The notes beneath the pieces are model-generated. The model was not told where the DNA came from, did not search any database, and saw only the letters and a list, made by a program, of their open reading frames with translations. Below, in pieces: positions 56,045 to 64,000 of a DNA stretch of 64,000 nt. Within the stretch, counting starts at the first letter, position 1; each line of letters starts with the position of its first letter. This stretch comes from Terrisporobacter mayombei (GTDB lineage Bacteria > Bacillota > Clostridia > Peptostreptococcales > Peptostreptococcaceae): assembly GCF_031202285.1 (NCBI RefSeq), contig NZ_CP101637.1. One strand, written 5' to 3'. A program made the translations under genes and the position numbers.

Positions 56045-56695
56045 TTACTCTTTATGATCTATTATTGTTTTACTAGTATCTAAATCTTGATTTAAGCATC
56101 TTTGGCTATTTATTCTTTCTGATATAAGCATTTCATTTAAAATACCTTTTAATTCATGAATTGTATTTTCTAATTCTTGTTTTTTATTTTTCCCTTTTAC
56201 TGGTTGCTTATTATCTTCTAATTTTTCTTTATGATCTATTATTGTTTTGCTAGTATCTAAGTCTTGGTTTAAGCATCTTTGGCTGTTTGTTCTTTCTGAT
56301 ACCAACATAGTATCTACTAGTTTTCTTGTTTCTTCTATTAAGTTATCTACTTCTTCTTCTGTAAATTCTTCTCTAGTATCTTTATGATCTATTATTGTTT
56401 TACTAGTATCTAAATCTTGATTTAAACATCTTTGGCTGTTTATTCTTTCTGATACTAACATCATATTATACATACCTTTTATTTCTGTTGCTAACTTATG
56501 TATCTCTACACCTATCGTATTTAAATCTTTTTGTGAAAACTCCTCACTAGTATCTTTGTGATCTATTATTGTTTTGCTTGTATCTAAGTTTTGATTCAGA
56601 CATCTTTGGCTGTTTGTTCTTTCTGATACTAACATCATGCTTAATAAATCAGATAATTCCTCTTTTAAATGGCTTAATGCATTATTTAATTTCAT
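56045..56695 (-). CDS. Protein made of four near-identical 28-residue motifs
   Basis: 216 residues, cytoplasmic, no signal. Four copies of a motif at residues 21-48, 79-106, 130-157 and 189-216 (DNA 56552-56635, 56378-56461, 56225-56308, 56048-56131). Each reads MLVSER(T/I)NSQRCLNQ then (N/D)LDTSKTIIDHK; copy 4 has MLIS. Spacers of 23-32 residues are divergent but each holds an amphipathic helix (LNTIGVEIHKLATEIKG, VDNLIEETRKLVD, LENTIHELKGILN) just before the motif. The (N/S)Q(E/D)LD element faintly recalls Spo0E-like phosphatase helices, but I do not claim it. A fifth, broken copy is at 45190. Start ATG after AACGAGGTGATAA. Confidence 0.8.
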   Translation of the reverse strand: MKLNNALSHLKEELSDLLSMMLVSERTNSQRCLNQNLDTSKTIIDHKDTSEEFSQKDLNTIGVEIHKLATEIKGMYNMMLVSERINSQRCLNQDLDTSKTIIDHKDTREEFTEEEVDNLIEETRKLVDTMLVSERTNSQRCLNQDLDTSKTIIDHKEKLEDNKQPVKGKNKKQELENTIHELKGILNEMLISERINSQRCLNQDLDTSKTIIDHKE

Positions 56696-56859
56696 TATTT
56701 ATCACCTCGTTATTATTTTATACATTTACATATTATTTTCCCATGAAAATTTTTCAATTTCTACAGGTATTTTTTACCATTTTTTTATATAAAATAACTT
56801 TCTTACAATAAATTTATACCCACTTATTTTCCAACTAAAACTTGACTTGTAAATTATTA

Positions 56860-56889
56860 AAAGGCATACACATTTTTGTGTATACCTTT
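56860..56889 (-). terminator. Terminator of the M28 peptidase gene
   Basis: AAAGGCATACACA / TGTGTATACCTTT arms, one mismatch; T-tract on the minus strand. Confidence 0.65.
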
Positions 56890-56920
56890 CTTTTATTAAT
56901 CTCAATATAATAAGATTTTA

Positions 56921-58912
56921 TTACTTAACTTTTATATATTTTATTGTACTATGAGAGCTATAAATTTTCTTTCCATCTACTTTTCTATATGCTCTTACTT
57001 TAAAATAATATCCTTTTTTACTAGTTAATTTAGCCTTAGTCATTTTAGTACTTGGCGTATCTTTTATTAAAGTGTATTTTCCTTTTTTTGATGTCGCCAT
57101 ATAAACTTCATATCCATTAGTTCTCTTGCTTACTTTTGAAGAATAATTTAAGTTCACTTTTTTAGCAGTAGTTGATGATAATTTTAATATTGGTTGTAAT
57201 GGTTTACTAGTAGCTTTTATTTTTTCACATTTTAATCCTTCGTAAATTTTATTATCAACCTTTTTATATGCACTAACTTTATACAAATAGCTAGTTGCAG
57301 ATACTATTTTTGTATCCTTGTAAGTAGTCGTAGTATTTTTAGATATTGTCTTTAATAAATCATATTTTTTAGTAGATGCATTGTATTTATAAATTTTGTA
57401 TCCATCTGCATTATTTATCTTCTTCCAAGATAATTTTAAAGAATTAGTTAGAACATCAGAAGTTTTTAGATTTTCTACAGTTTGTGGTAATATACTAAAA
57501 GTGGCTTTAGCTAATCCCATATAATCATTGCATCCTTTTACAGTAATTGTAGCAGTTCCTATTTCTTTGTTGTTTGAATAACTTACTGTATAATCTTTAC
57601 CTTCTTCTAAAACTTTCTTTCCATCTGTTACTATTACTTCTGGTCTTTGATATTTATTATTATAAATTTGATTTTCTACTTTTATTGTAGCGTTTGCTAT
57701 ATTAGAACTTACAATTGCAATAGCATCATTTAATTTAGCTAAAGCTGCGTCTATTATTTGTTGATCTTTTAATAAAATATATTCTGTTTTATTAATTTCT
57801 TTAGCTTCTTTTAAAGCTTGTTGGAATTTTTTATATGATGACTCAGAAAAATCGCTTTTATCCAAATCATTGGCTATTTCTATAGCTTCTTTTAATGCTT
57901 CCTTAGATGGAGTTATAAGTCCATCTGGATTTAGTTGATATACAACAGCTTCTAGCAATTTACAATAAGCACTTATAGTCTCTTTTCCACGACTTCCCCA
58001 TGTAGTCTCTATAAACTCAAGATTGTCTCTTTCAGGTTTGTGCATAACTTCGCCTATCTCAGTTTCATAAGCTCCTGAAGAACCTTCTTCTGGGTGCTCT
58101 GGGTCATCTGGTACTTCCCAGTTTACTGCCTCAAAGTATAAGTAAGGCATTAGTTTTCTAAAGTTTGCATGGTCACTCCAGTTTCCTGTAGAAGGAGTTG
58201 GGTAATCTAAGTTTAAATCAGTGTTATTAAATCTCATACCTGTTTGTAGAGCATCAGATAATTTCAGTGTTTGATAAGCAGGCCATGCATTATCAACATT
58301 ATCTGTTTCTTTGTTGTAGTTACCACTATATACATAACGGTATGTACCAGCTAACATACTATCCATATTTACTATATAAAGAGTATTTGCTATTTCTTCT
58401 TCAGTCATAGCATTTGCATATGCAGATGAGCCTTTAAGTCCAACTTCTTCAGCTCCGAAGAACACAAATTTTACAGTATAAGGTGTTTCTTTGTTGGCAA
58501 GTCTTTTTGCTGTTTCTAAGTTTACAACAGTTCCAGAACCATTGTCATCCACACCGTTAGTTCCTACACTATCATAATGTGATCCTATTATAACCTCTTT
58601 AGTTGAAACTCCTTTTTTAGTTGCTACAACATTTTGAGAGTTATAAGCTACATTTTTTCTTTCATAAGAAAAATCTTGAACTTTAACTTCATAACCAAAA
58701 GACTCCAATTGTTCCTTTAAATACTTAGCTGTTTCTAGTTCTTTATCTGTACCAGCTATTCTTTGAGTTAAATTTTGGTTTAAATGTTGTAATACACTGT
58801 ACGCATAATCTCCATATCCCGTGTTTTCTTTTGCAAAGGATACTGGTGTGTAAGCAAATACAGTAAATATCATTACTGCTGCCATAATTATGGCTAAAAA
58901 TTTTTTCTTCAT
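56921..58912 (-). CDS. Secreted M28 aminopeptidase with C-terminal adhesion-type modules
   Basis: 663 residues. Signal peptide (about 1-27, cleaved near FAKEN). M28 zinc domain (about 40-330): IIGSHYDSVGTNGVDDNGSG, FVFFGAEEVGLKGSSAY, IVNMDSMLAG, and a late histidine in NWSDHANFRK. Then a FIVAR-like three-helix piece (about 337-400), an Ig-like domain (VENQIYNNKYQRPE, about 405-485), and two fibronectin-III-like repeats to the end. Releases amino acids from peptides outside the cell. Preceded by a T-box leader, which links its expression to an uncharged tRNA. Confidence 0.9.
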   Translation of the reverse strand: MKKKFLAIIMAAVMIFTVFAYTPVSFAKENTGYGDYAYSVLQHLNQNLTQRIAGTDKELETAKYLKEQLESFGYEVKVQDFSYERKNVAYNSQNVVATKKGVSTKEVIIGSHYDSVGTNGVDDNGSGTVVNLETAKRLANKETPYTVKFVFFGAEEVGLKGSSAYANAMTEEEIANTLYIVNMDSMLAGTYRYVYSGNYNKETDNVDNAWPAYQTLKLSDALQTGMRFNNTDLNLDYPTPSTGNWSDHANFRKLMPYLYFEAVNWEVPDDPEHPEEGSSGAYETEIGEVMHKPERDNLEFIETTWGSRGKETISAYCKLLEAVVYQLNPDGLITPSKEALKEAIEIANDLDKSDFSESSYKKFQQALKEAKEINKTEYILLKDQQIIDAALAKLNDAIAIVSSNIANATIKVENQIYNNKYQRPEVIVTDGKKVLEEGKDYTVSYSNNKEIGTATITVKGCNDYMGLAKATFSILPQTVENLKTSDVLTNSLKLSWKKINNADGYKIYKYNASTKKYDLLKTISKNTTTTYKDTKIVSATSYLYKVSAYKKVDNKIYEGLKCEKIKATSKPLQPILKLSSTTAKKVNLNYSSKVSKRTNGYEVYMATSKKGKYTLIKDTPSTKMTKAKLTSKKGYYFKVRAYRKVDGKKIYSSHSTIKYIKVK

Positions 58913-59127
58913 AAATTCTCTCTCCCTAAATTTTAATTAATATTTCATCTGACATTAAGTAACTTCATTCGTTTCAAATAGTTTCACTTAGATTTAGTTC
59001 AGAATATTCCGTTATTTGTTTTTAGACTATTTGCCTAAAACAAGATAAATATTTAATTGTTCATTAATAGTATTTAAGTGATGAATAGATTTTAAGTACC
59101 ATATTAACTAGTATTTTTTAGGTACAA
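58913..59127. other. Spacer between T-box leader and M28 gene
   Basis: 215 bases of A+T-rich DNA without a gene; the M28 ribosome binding site AGGGAGAGAGAATTT is at its left end. Confidence 0.6.
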
Positions 59128-59466
59128 AAAAATCGCCCCTCAGTCCTAGGACTAAGAGACGAATTATATCCGCGTTACCACTCTCATTGATAAGTTATCA
59201 TTCAATAATAAAAAATAAAAAAGTCCCTTGGCTATAAAGCCAAGAGACGAATTATTCCGCGTTACCACTCTTATTGATAAAAAACTTATCCACTCAATCT
59301 CTTAAGGCGAGATCACCGATTGACATACTAATAATTTCTGACAATCTCCTCCAAAGCTCTCTTCACTTTATATCCAGTTGCTAGGCTCACACCAACCCTA
59401 GCTCGCTGAAACTTAATAAAAAGTTACTCTCTTTCTCTCAGGATTTATGTATTGAATTATTTATCT
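59128..59466 (-). ncRNA. T-box leader with one stem I and two antiterminator/terminator units
   Basis: Reads toward the M28 gene. Stem I: GAGAGTAAC...GCGAGCTAGG-TTGGTGTGAG-CCTAGC...AAAGTGAAGAG. Two T-box sequences AGAGTGGTAACGCGG lie at 59257-59271 and 59170-59184, each followed by its own terminator (59222-59248 GTCTCTTGGC/GCCAAGGGAC with T6; 59134-59161 CGTCTCTTAGTCC/GGACTGAGGGGCG with T7). The specifier looks like AGA (Arg), or GAG (Glu) if the loop is shifted by one; low certainty. Only 40 bases separate the two units, too little for a second stem I. Confidence 0.9.
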
Positions 59467-59473
59467 TGTTAAA

Positions 59474-59502
59474 ATAATAAATTACTTTCTAAATTATGTC
59501 AA
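59474..59502 (-). promoter_or_regulatory. Promoter of the T-box transcript
   Basis: TTGACA at 59497-59502, 17-base spacer, TATTAT at 59474-59479, starting RNA close to the T-box leader. Confidence 0.7.
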
Positions 59503-59538
59503 TATATTTTTAATTATAAAATTCCTAAATATCTAATT

Positions 59539-60498
59539 TTACCATTCTCCCTCAAAATCATTAACATTGTCCTTATTAACTTCAACTTGTTTAATTTGAG
59601 TTACAGCATCAACTTTTTCTCCATCGAAATGTTTAGCAGCCTTTTCTATAACTAAAGAACCTTCTTCAACTGCAGACATATAAGTAGTACCGTCTATAAG
59701 TCCATCTTTTATAGCTTGAAGACCATCTTTACTTCCACCTAAACCTATTACTTTTACTTTATCTTTAAGAGATGCATCTTTTAAAGCTTGTCCTGCTCCA
59801 GTTGCAGAGTTATCATCTTGACATATGATTACATCAAAATCCATTTTCTTTTGTATTAAATCTTCTGTTATTTTTAAAGCTTGCTCTTTTTCCCAGTTAG
59901 AAGTTTGTTTGTAAACTATTTCTATATTACTTCCTTTTAAAGCTTCTTCAACACCTTTTCTTCTTAATACTTGAGGAGTAGTTCCTGGAACACCTTCTAT
60001 TAATACAGCTTTTCCACCTTTTTTTCCTAATAAGTTTTTAGCTATTTCACCTGTTAATGAACCTGTTTCAACTTCATTTTGTCCTATATAAGTTACTAGA
60101 CCTTCATATTCTCCTGTTGGATTATCACCTATAGAGTTTGTAAATGCTATTATAGGTACTTTAGCTTCATTTGCTGTTTTCACTATTTTTTCAGATACTG
60201 AAGATTCCACTCCACATAAAGCTATCATATCTACACCTTTTGCTATAAAGTCTTCTGCTTGAGATAATTGTTCACTAGCATCCCATCCTGCATCTGCATA
60301 TTCTACTTCTATACTTTTTTCTTTTGCTTTTTCGTCTATCCCCTTTTTAGTTGCAACGAAATACCCTGTTGAACCTGGTAATAATACTGCTATTTTTTTA
60401 GGTCCATTGCTTGACCCCCCTGAGTTTGAGCAACCAACTAGGCCAAAAGCCATAATTAAAGATAATACTACTGATAATTTTTTAATTACATTTTTCAT
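59539..60498 (-). CDS. Sugar ABC transporter substrate-binding lipoprotein (RbsB-like)
   Basis: 319 residues. Lipobox LVGC with lipidated Cys23, then KIAVLLPGSTGYFVATKKG, LSQAEDFIAKGVDMIALCG, and CQDDNSATGAGQALKDAS typical of ribose/galactose-type periplasmic-binding proteins (pentose/hexose). Third gene in an operon with ATPase and permease in rbsA-C-B order. Sugar cannot be fixed. Start ATG after AGGGAGGAGACTTTATA. Confidence 0.9.
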   Translation of the reverse strand: MKNVIKKLSVVLSLIMAFGLVGCSNSGGSSNGPKKIAVLLPGSTGYFVATKKGIDEKAKEKSIEVEYADAGWDASEQLSQAEDFIAKGVDMIALCGVESSVSEKIVKTANEAKVPIIAFTNSIGDNPTGEYEGLVTYIGQNEVETGSLTGEIAKNLLGKKGGKAVLIEGVPGTTPQVLRRKGVEEALKGSNIEIVYKQTSNWEKEQALKITEDLIQKKMDFDVIICQDDNSATGAGQALKDASLKDKVKVIGLGGSKDGLQAIKDGLIDGTTYMSAVEEGSLVIEKAAKHFDGEKVDAVTQIKQVEVNKDNVNDFEGEW

Positions 60499-60525
60499 TA
60501 TAAAGTCTCCTCCCTTTTTTTATCT

Positions 60526-61470
60526 TTAAGCAAGTTTTTTCTTGCTATAAGAATCGAATCCAACAGCTATTAAAATTATTAATCCTTTAAAGATATATTG
60601 GAAAAATATATCTATACCTAATAAGTTAAAACTATTATTGATAACACTCATAAGAAGTACACCTATAATAGTCTTTAGTACAGAACCTGAACCCCCTGAT
60701 ACAGAAGTTCCTCCTATAACAACAGATGCTATAGCATCCATATCGTAAGAATCTCCAGCTACTGGACTGGCTGTTCCTAATCTTCCTGTTAATACTAATC
60801 CTGCTATTGCTGCTAATACTGCATTTATTATAAATACTTTTATCTTTTGATTATCTACATTTATACCATTTAACTTACTTGCATCTTGATTTCCACCCAC
60901 TGAATATACATGTCTACCAAATTTAGTCTGAGTTAAAACTATATATGAAACAATTACTACTAGGATAAATACTATTACAGGCATGGGAATGCCAAGGAAG
61001 TAACCATTTCCTAATGAATCTAAGATTGGTATGGTTTGTGTAATTGGATACCCACCAGTTATCATAAGTAATATACCACGTACAATAGTAACCATTGCCA
61101 TTGTTGCAATTAGTGATGGTACATTAATTTTGGCAACCATAATTCCATTTACTAAACCAATAATGGCACATACTGCTATTGCTGCTGCTATTGCTAAAAA
61201 TAAATTTGTTCCAGTTGTTGCTAGTCTCATTACTATTACTCCTGAAAGAGCAGCGACTGCCCCAACAGAAATATCAAAATTGCCAGATATGATTACAAAA
61301 GTCATACCAGCTGATATTATACCTATTATTGATGATTGTCTTAATAAATTTAGTACATTTTGTTTACTCAAGAATGCTGGTGTTGCTATACTTATAGCTA
61401 TACATAAAACTACAAAACCTATTAAAACTCCGTAGTCTCTAAAATTCAGCTTACTTGTATATTTTTTCAT
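60526..61470 (-). CDS. Sugar ABC transporter permease (RbsC-like)
   Basis: 314 residues, about eight to ten membrane helices. Family signatures: GMTFVIISGNFDISVGAVAALSG (the EAA-like loop region) and TSVSGGSGSVLKTIIGVLLM. Lies 27 bases before the binding-protein gene. GGGGGAATATT before the ATG. Confidence 0.92.
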   Translation of the reverse strand: MKKYTSKLNFRDYGVLIGFVVLCIAISIATPAFLSKQNVLNLLRQSSIIGIISAGMTFVIISGNFDISVGAVAALSGVIVMRLATTGTNLFLAIAAAIAVCAIIGLVNGIMVAKINVPSLIATMAMVTIVRGILLMITGGYPITQTIPILDSLGNGYFLGIPMPVIVFILVVIVSYIVLTQTKFGRHVYSVGGNQDASKLNGINVDNQKIKVFIINAVLAAIAGLVLTGRLGTASPVAGDSYDMDAIASVVIGGTSVSGGSGSVLKTIIGVLLMSVINNSFNLLGIDIFFQYIFKGLIILIAVGFDSYSKKKLA

Positions 61471-61484
61471 AATATTCCCCCATC

Positions 61485-62978
61485 TTAATGTACATTAAAT
61501 ATGCTATTCATTATATCCTGAACTGTAATACCATCATTTTTTAATTCGTCTACTATGGCTCCTTCTCTTACTACAAGTATCCTATCACTTATTCTGATTA
61601 CCTCTTCTAAATCGGAGGAGATAAATATTACTCCTATACCTGTTTTTGCAAATTTTTCCACTGTCTTAAAAATATCCTCTTTTGCTGCTATATCTATTCC
61701 CTTAGTAGGCTCATCATAAATTATTAAATCTAAATCTTTTTCTAACCATTTAGATACAACAACTTTCTGCTGATTACCCCCACTTAACTCCTTTACATCT
61801 TGTTTTACACTATTTACTTTTATTCCTAAGCTTTCCACTCCACCTTCTGAAAACTCAATTTCTTTGTTTTTACTTACAAATATCCCATTTTTAAATCTAT
61901 CAATTTGTACAGCTGCTGAGTTTGTGTATATGGCATGATCTAAAATTAGACCTAAGTTTTTTCTGTCTTCTGGTATAAGACCTATCTTGTTTGATATGGC
62001 TTCTTTTGGAGATGCTATGTTGACTTTTTTATTATTTAAGAGTATTTCTCCGCCTTCTTTTTTATCAATTCCAAAGAGAATATTTATTATTTCTGTTCTT
62101 CTAGAACCAACTAGTCCTGCTAGTCCTACTATTTCTCCTTTGTATATATCAAAAGAAACATCTTTTACTTTTGAGGTCCTTAAGTTTTTAGCTTGTAATA
62201 TTGGATCCTCATCATATCTTGCATAACAATAATCTTTAGCTTCTATAATTTCATGATTTTCATTGCCTGTCATTAGTTGCGTTATCTTAAGTTTTGTTAA
62301 ATCAGATACTTTATAAGTTCCTATCATTTCTCCATTTTTCATAATACTTGCACTATCACATACTCTAAATACTTCTTCTAATATGTGAGATATGTAGATT
62401 ATGGTTTTATTCATTGACTTTAGTTTACTTATTATTTTAAATAAACTTTCTTTTTCGTTATTTGTTAAAGAAGTAGTTGGCTCGTCCATAATAATTATAT
62501 CAGAATTGGCTGATATAGCCTTCATTATTTCTATCATTTGTTGATTTGCTATACTTAATTTTGATGTGATAGTATAAGGATTTATGTTAAAATCAAATTC
62601 GTTGCAAACATTTTCATATTCTTTTAGCATGGCCTTTTTATTAACAAAGATTCCATTTGTAAATTCTCTTCCTAAAAATATATTTTCTACAACAGTTAAA
62701 GTTGGAACAAGACTTAATTCTTGGTAAATTACACTTATTCCACTTTCTTTTGAGTGATGTGGGTTTTTAAAATTTATTTCTTTTCCATTTAATAAAACTC
62801 GTCCCTTAGTTTGACTATGTACTCCTCCAATTACTTTCATAAGAGTTGATTTTCCAGCTCCATTGGCTCCAAGCAAGGCTCTAACTTCTCCTTTTTCTAC
62901 GGAAAAATCAATTCTATTTAACACTGAAACACTTCCAAAACTCTTGTAAATATCTATCATTTCTAATATTTTACCCAT
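61485..62978 (-). CDS. Sugar ABC transporter ATPase with two nucleotide-binding domains (RbsA/MglA type)
   Basis: 497 residues. First domain: GANGAGKSTLMKVIGG, LSIANQQMIEI, IIIMDEPTTSLTNNE. Second domain: Walker A region degenerate (GLVGSRRTEIINILFG), signature ELSGGNQQKVVVSKWL, LIIYDEPTKGID. The fused double domain is typical of carbohydrate importers of the CUT2 family. 14 bases separate it from the permease gene. Confidence 0.94.
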   Translation of the reverse strand: MGKILEMIDIYKSFGSVSVLNRIDFSVEKGEVRALLGANGAGKSTLMKVIGGVHSQTKGRVLLNGKEINFKNPHHSKESGISVIYQELSLVPTLTVVENIFLGREFTNGIFVNKKAMLKEYENVCNEFDFNINPYTITSKLSIANQQMIEIMKAISANSDIIIMDEPTTSLTNNEKESLFKIISKLKSMNKTIIYISHILEEVFRVCDSASIMKNGEMIGTYKVSDLTKLKITQLMTGNENHEIIEAKDYCYARYDEDPILQAKNLRTSKVKDVSFDIYKGEIVGLAGLVGSRRTEIINILFGIDKKEGGEILLNNKKVNIASPKEAISNKIGLIPEDRKNLGLILDHAIYTNSAAVQIDRFKNGIFVSKNKEIEFSEGGVESLGIKVNSVKQDVKELSGGNQQKVVVSKWLEKDLDLIIYDEPTKGIDIAAKEDIFKTVEKFAKTGIGVIFISSDLEEVIRISDRILVVREGAIVDELKNDGITVQDIMNSIFNVH

Positions 62979-62991
62979 TATTTCACCCCCA

Positions 62992-64000
62992 TTATTTCAA
63001 ATACTTTATTACTTCATCTATATTTTCCCTCGGTGCTGATAATAGATCCCAAGATAAAACATATCCTTCTATTGATAGCTCATTAAGATTTGTAATATTC
63101 TCTTTAATATAATCAGGATAAACTGGGGCGATATCTTCTTTTCTATTTATTTCTATACCTGCATATATACTACTATTTAAGTTTTCTGTCATATATTTTA
63201 ACTCTTCTTTTACAAAACCTAATGGATATTTGTCACCATTATAATTTAATACACCTATCATTTGTAGGTATTTATCGTTCGCTTTATTTACATCTAATTT
63301 AATTGTTTCTTTTACTAAGTTGTCACTTTCAAAAGGTAAACCTGCAGGTGCTTTTGTTATTCTATACATCATAGGCTTTATAAAGTCACATACATTTTGC
63401 AACTTTTCTAAATCTTGTCCAGCAAAATAGGATATAAAAGGGGAAAATGTATCTATTCCCACCTTCATATCCAACTTTCTGAAATATTGTGTTATTAGGG
63501 ATACAGAATTATATACATTATTTGATTTAATGGCAAAAAATTTTTCCCATATTTCATTTTCAAACTTGTATCTTCCTTTTTCATAACTTTTTATATTAAG
63601 AGGAATCTGTTGATAATTATCATAACCATCCCTTATTTTTTTCATTTCTTCTTTTAGCATATTCACATCTATATTTTCTTCTTCATATATTTTCATACAA
63701 TTATAACAGAAACAGTTAAACACACCTGTTAACTTGTTAGAGAATGAACCATATCTAATTTTATCTAAAAAAACTCCATCAAATTCTATGTCACTGAAGT
63801 TTTCCTCATATACTTGAATTAAGTTATCTATGTTTATTTTATTATTCGGACAATAAAATTCAAAGTTCTCATCTTCACATAATGCATAACTTTCTATTTC
63901 ATTTAAATTATAATCTATCAGTAATTTACTGTTTTTAAGTAATCCAATTTCTGAAAATACTGGTATCCATAGATAAAGTTCCGTATTATATTTTTTTAAT
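62992..64000 (-). CDS. TIM-barrel glycosidase-like protein, 5' end outside window
   Basis: The frame is open from the window edge (codon starting at 63999) to a stop at 62992: at least 336 residues, with the start beyond the right edge. Features: YLWIPVFSEIG, EFDGVFLDKIRYGSFSN, cysteine cluster FNCFCYNC, VGIDTFSPFISYFAG, FIKPMMYRITKAPAG, and IYAGIEI plus GYVLSWDLLSAP. This alternation of beta-strand ends with acidic residues (FDGVFLD) fits a putative glycosyl-hydrolase-like barrel. 13 bases before the sugar ABC ATPase, so it is cotranscribed and probably handles the imported glycan. Family not pinned down. Confidence 0.7.
   Translation of the reverse strand, partial: LKKYNTELYLWIPVFSEIGLLKNSKLLIDYNLNEIESYALCEDENFEFYCPNNKINIDNLIQVYEENFSDIEFDGVFLDKIRYGSFSNKLTGVFNCFCYNCMKIYEEENIDVNMLKEEMKKIRDGYDNYQQIPLNIKSYEKGRYKFENEIWEKFFAIKSNNVYNSVSLITQYFRKLDMKVGIDTFSPFISYFAGQDLEKLQNVCDFIKPMMYRITKAPAGLPFESDNLVKETIKLDVNKANDKYLQMIGVLNYNGDKYPLGFVKEELKYMTENLNSSIYAGIEINRKEDIAPVYPDYIKENITNLNELSIEGYVLSWDLLSAPRENIDEVIKYLK

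Noticed and set aside
56048..56635. Four spaced identical DNA blocks, possibly a CRISPR array
   Set aside because: Repeats of about 84 bases with unequal spacing (153-177) lie in frame in one coding gene and translate to a conserved peptide motif.
59128..59466. Two complete tandem T-boxes
   Set aside because: Only about 40 bases lie between the first terminator and the second T-box sequence, with no second stem I or specifier.

Overview
The window is AT-rich (roughly 70% or more A+T), with short intergenic gaps, strong GGAGG-type ribosome binding sites and T-box, purine and glycine leader RNAs. This fits a Clostridia chromosome, probably Peptostreptococcaceae-like (Clostridioides, Paraclostridium or Romboutsia type). 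The family placement is inference from gene style, not from a search. I saw no rRNA, tRNA, transposase, phage module or CRISPR array.

Layout. 1-6.1 kb (mostly minus): start of an M18 aminopeptidase, an EAL c-di-GMP phosphodiesterase with a periplasmic sensor, an AGCS amino-acid/cation symporter, the stub of a BASS-type symporter, and IlvD, with a divergent FadR-type GntR regulator. 7-12.5 kb: two small HxlR regulators, a PH-like membrane protein, a truncated HypF-like protein, and the pseudouridine pair psuK/psuG. 12.5-18.5 kb: a COG0523 GTPase, a saccharopine-dehydrogenase-like enzyme behind a tandem glycine riboswitch with a divergent second aptamer, a BFD-like Fe-S protein, a DHFR-fold protein, an orphan anchored domain, BioY with a BirA-type operator, and RNase P RNA. 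18.7-29.3 kb: a metal P1B-ATPase with twin palindromic operators and CsoR, an S41-like protein plus heterodimeric ABC exporter operon, and an orphan molybdopterin oxidoreductase. 29.5-34.4 kb is a decaying patch with three disrupted genes, next to a ROK/VOC pair and a PadR/permease-prefix pair. 34.5-45 kb: phosphoglycerate-mutase-like protein, acetyltransferase, PIG-L deacetylase, HAD-Nudix fusion, a second ROK regulator, an amidohydrolase and tldD/tldE. 45-52 kb: a YitT-repeat chimera, D,D-carboxypeptidase, SH3-C39 secreted protein, DEAD-box helicase, PHP protein and a lipoprotein. 52-64 kb: adenosine deaminase behind an adenine riboswitch, a Fe-S aldo/keto reductase, a four-repeat protein, a T-box-controlled secreted M28 peptidase, and a RbsACB-type sugar ABC operon headed by a TIM-barrel-like protein that runs off the window.

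Themes. Nucleoside salvage is represented by add and psuK/psuG, peptide and amino-acid acquisition by the M18 and M28 peptidases, TldD/E, AGCS and the T-box, and RNA-level control by three classes of leader RNA. The least explained items are: (i) the protein at 56045-56695, built from four near-identical 28-residue motifs, whose fifth copy sits, interrupted by a stop, on a YitT fragment at 45190-45597; (ii) the glycine tandem leader whose second aptamer has lost the usual core; (iii) a T-box leader with one stem I but two antiterminator/terminator modules; and (iv) a HypF homologue lacking its acylphosphatase and zinc-finger parts.
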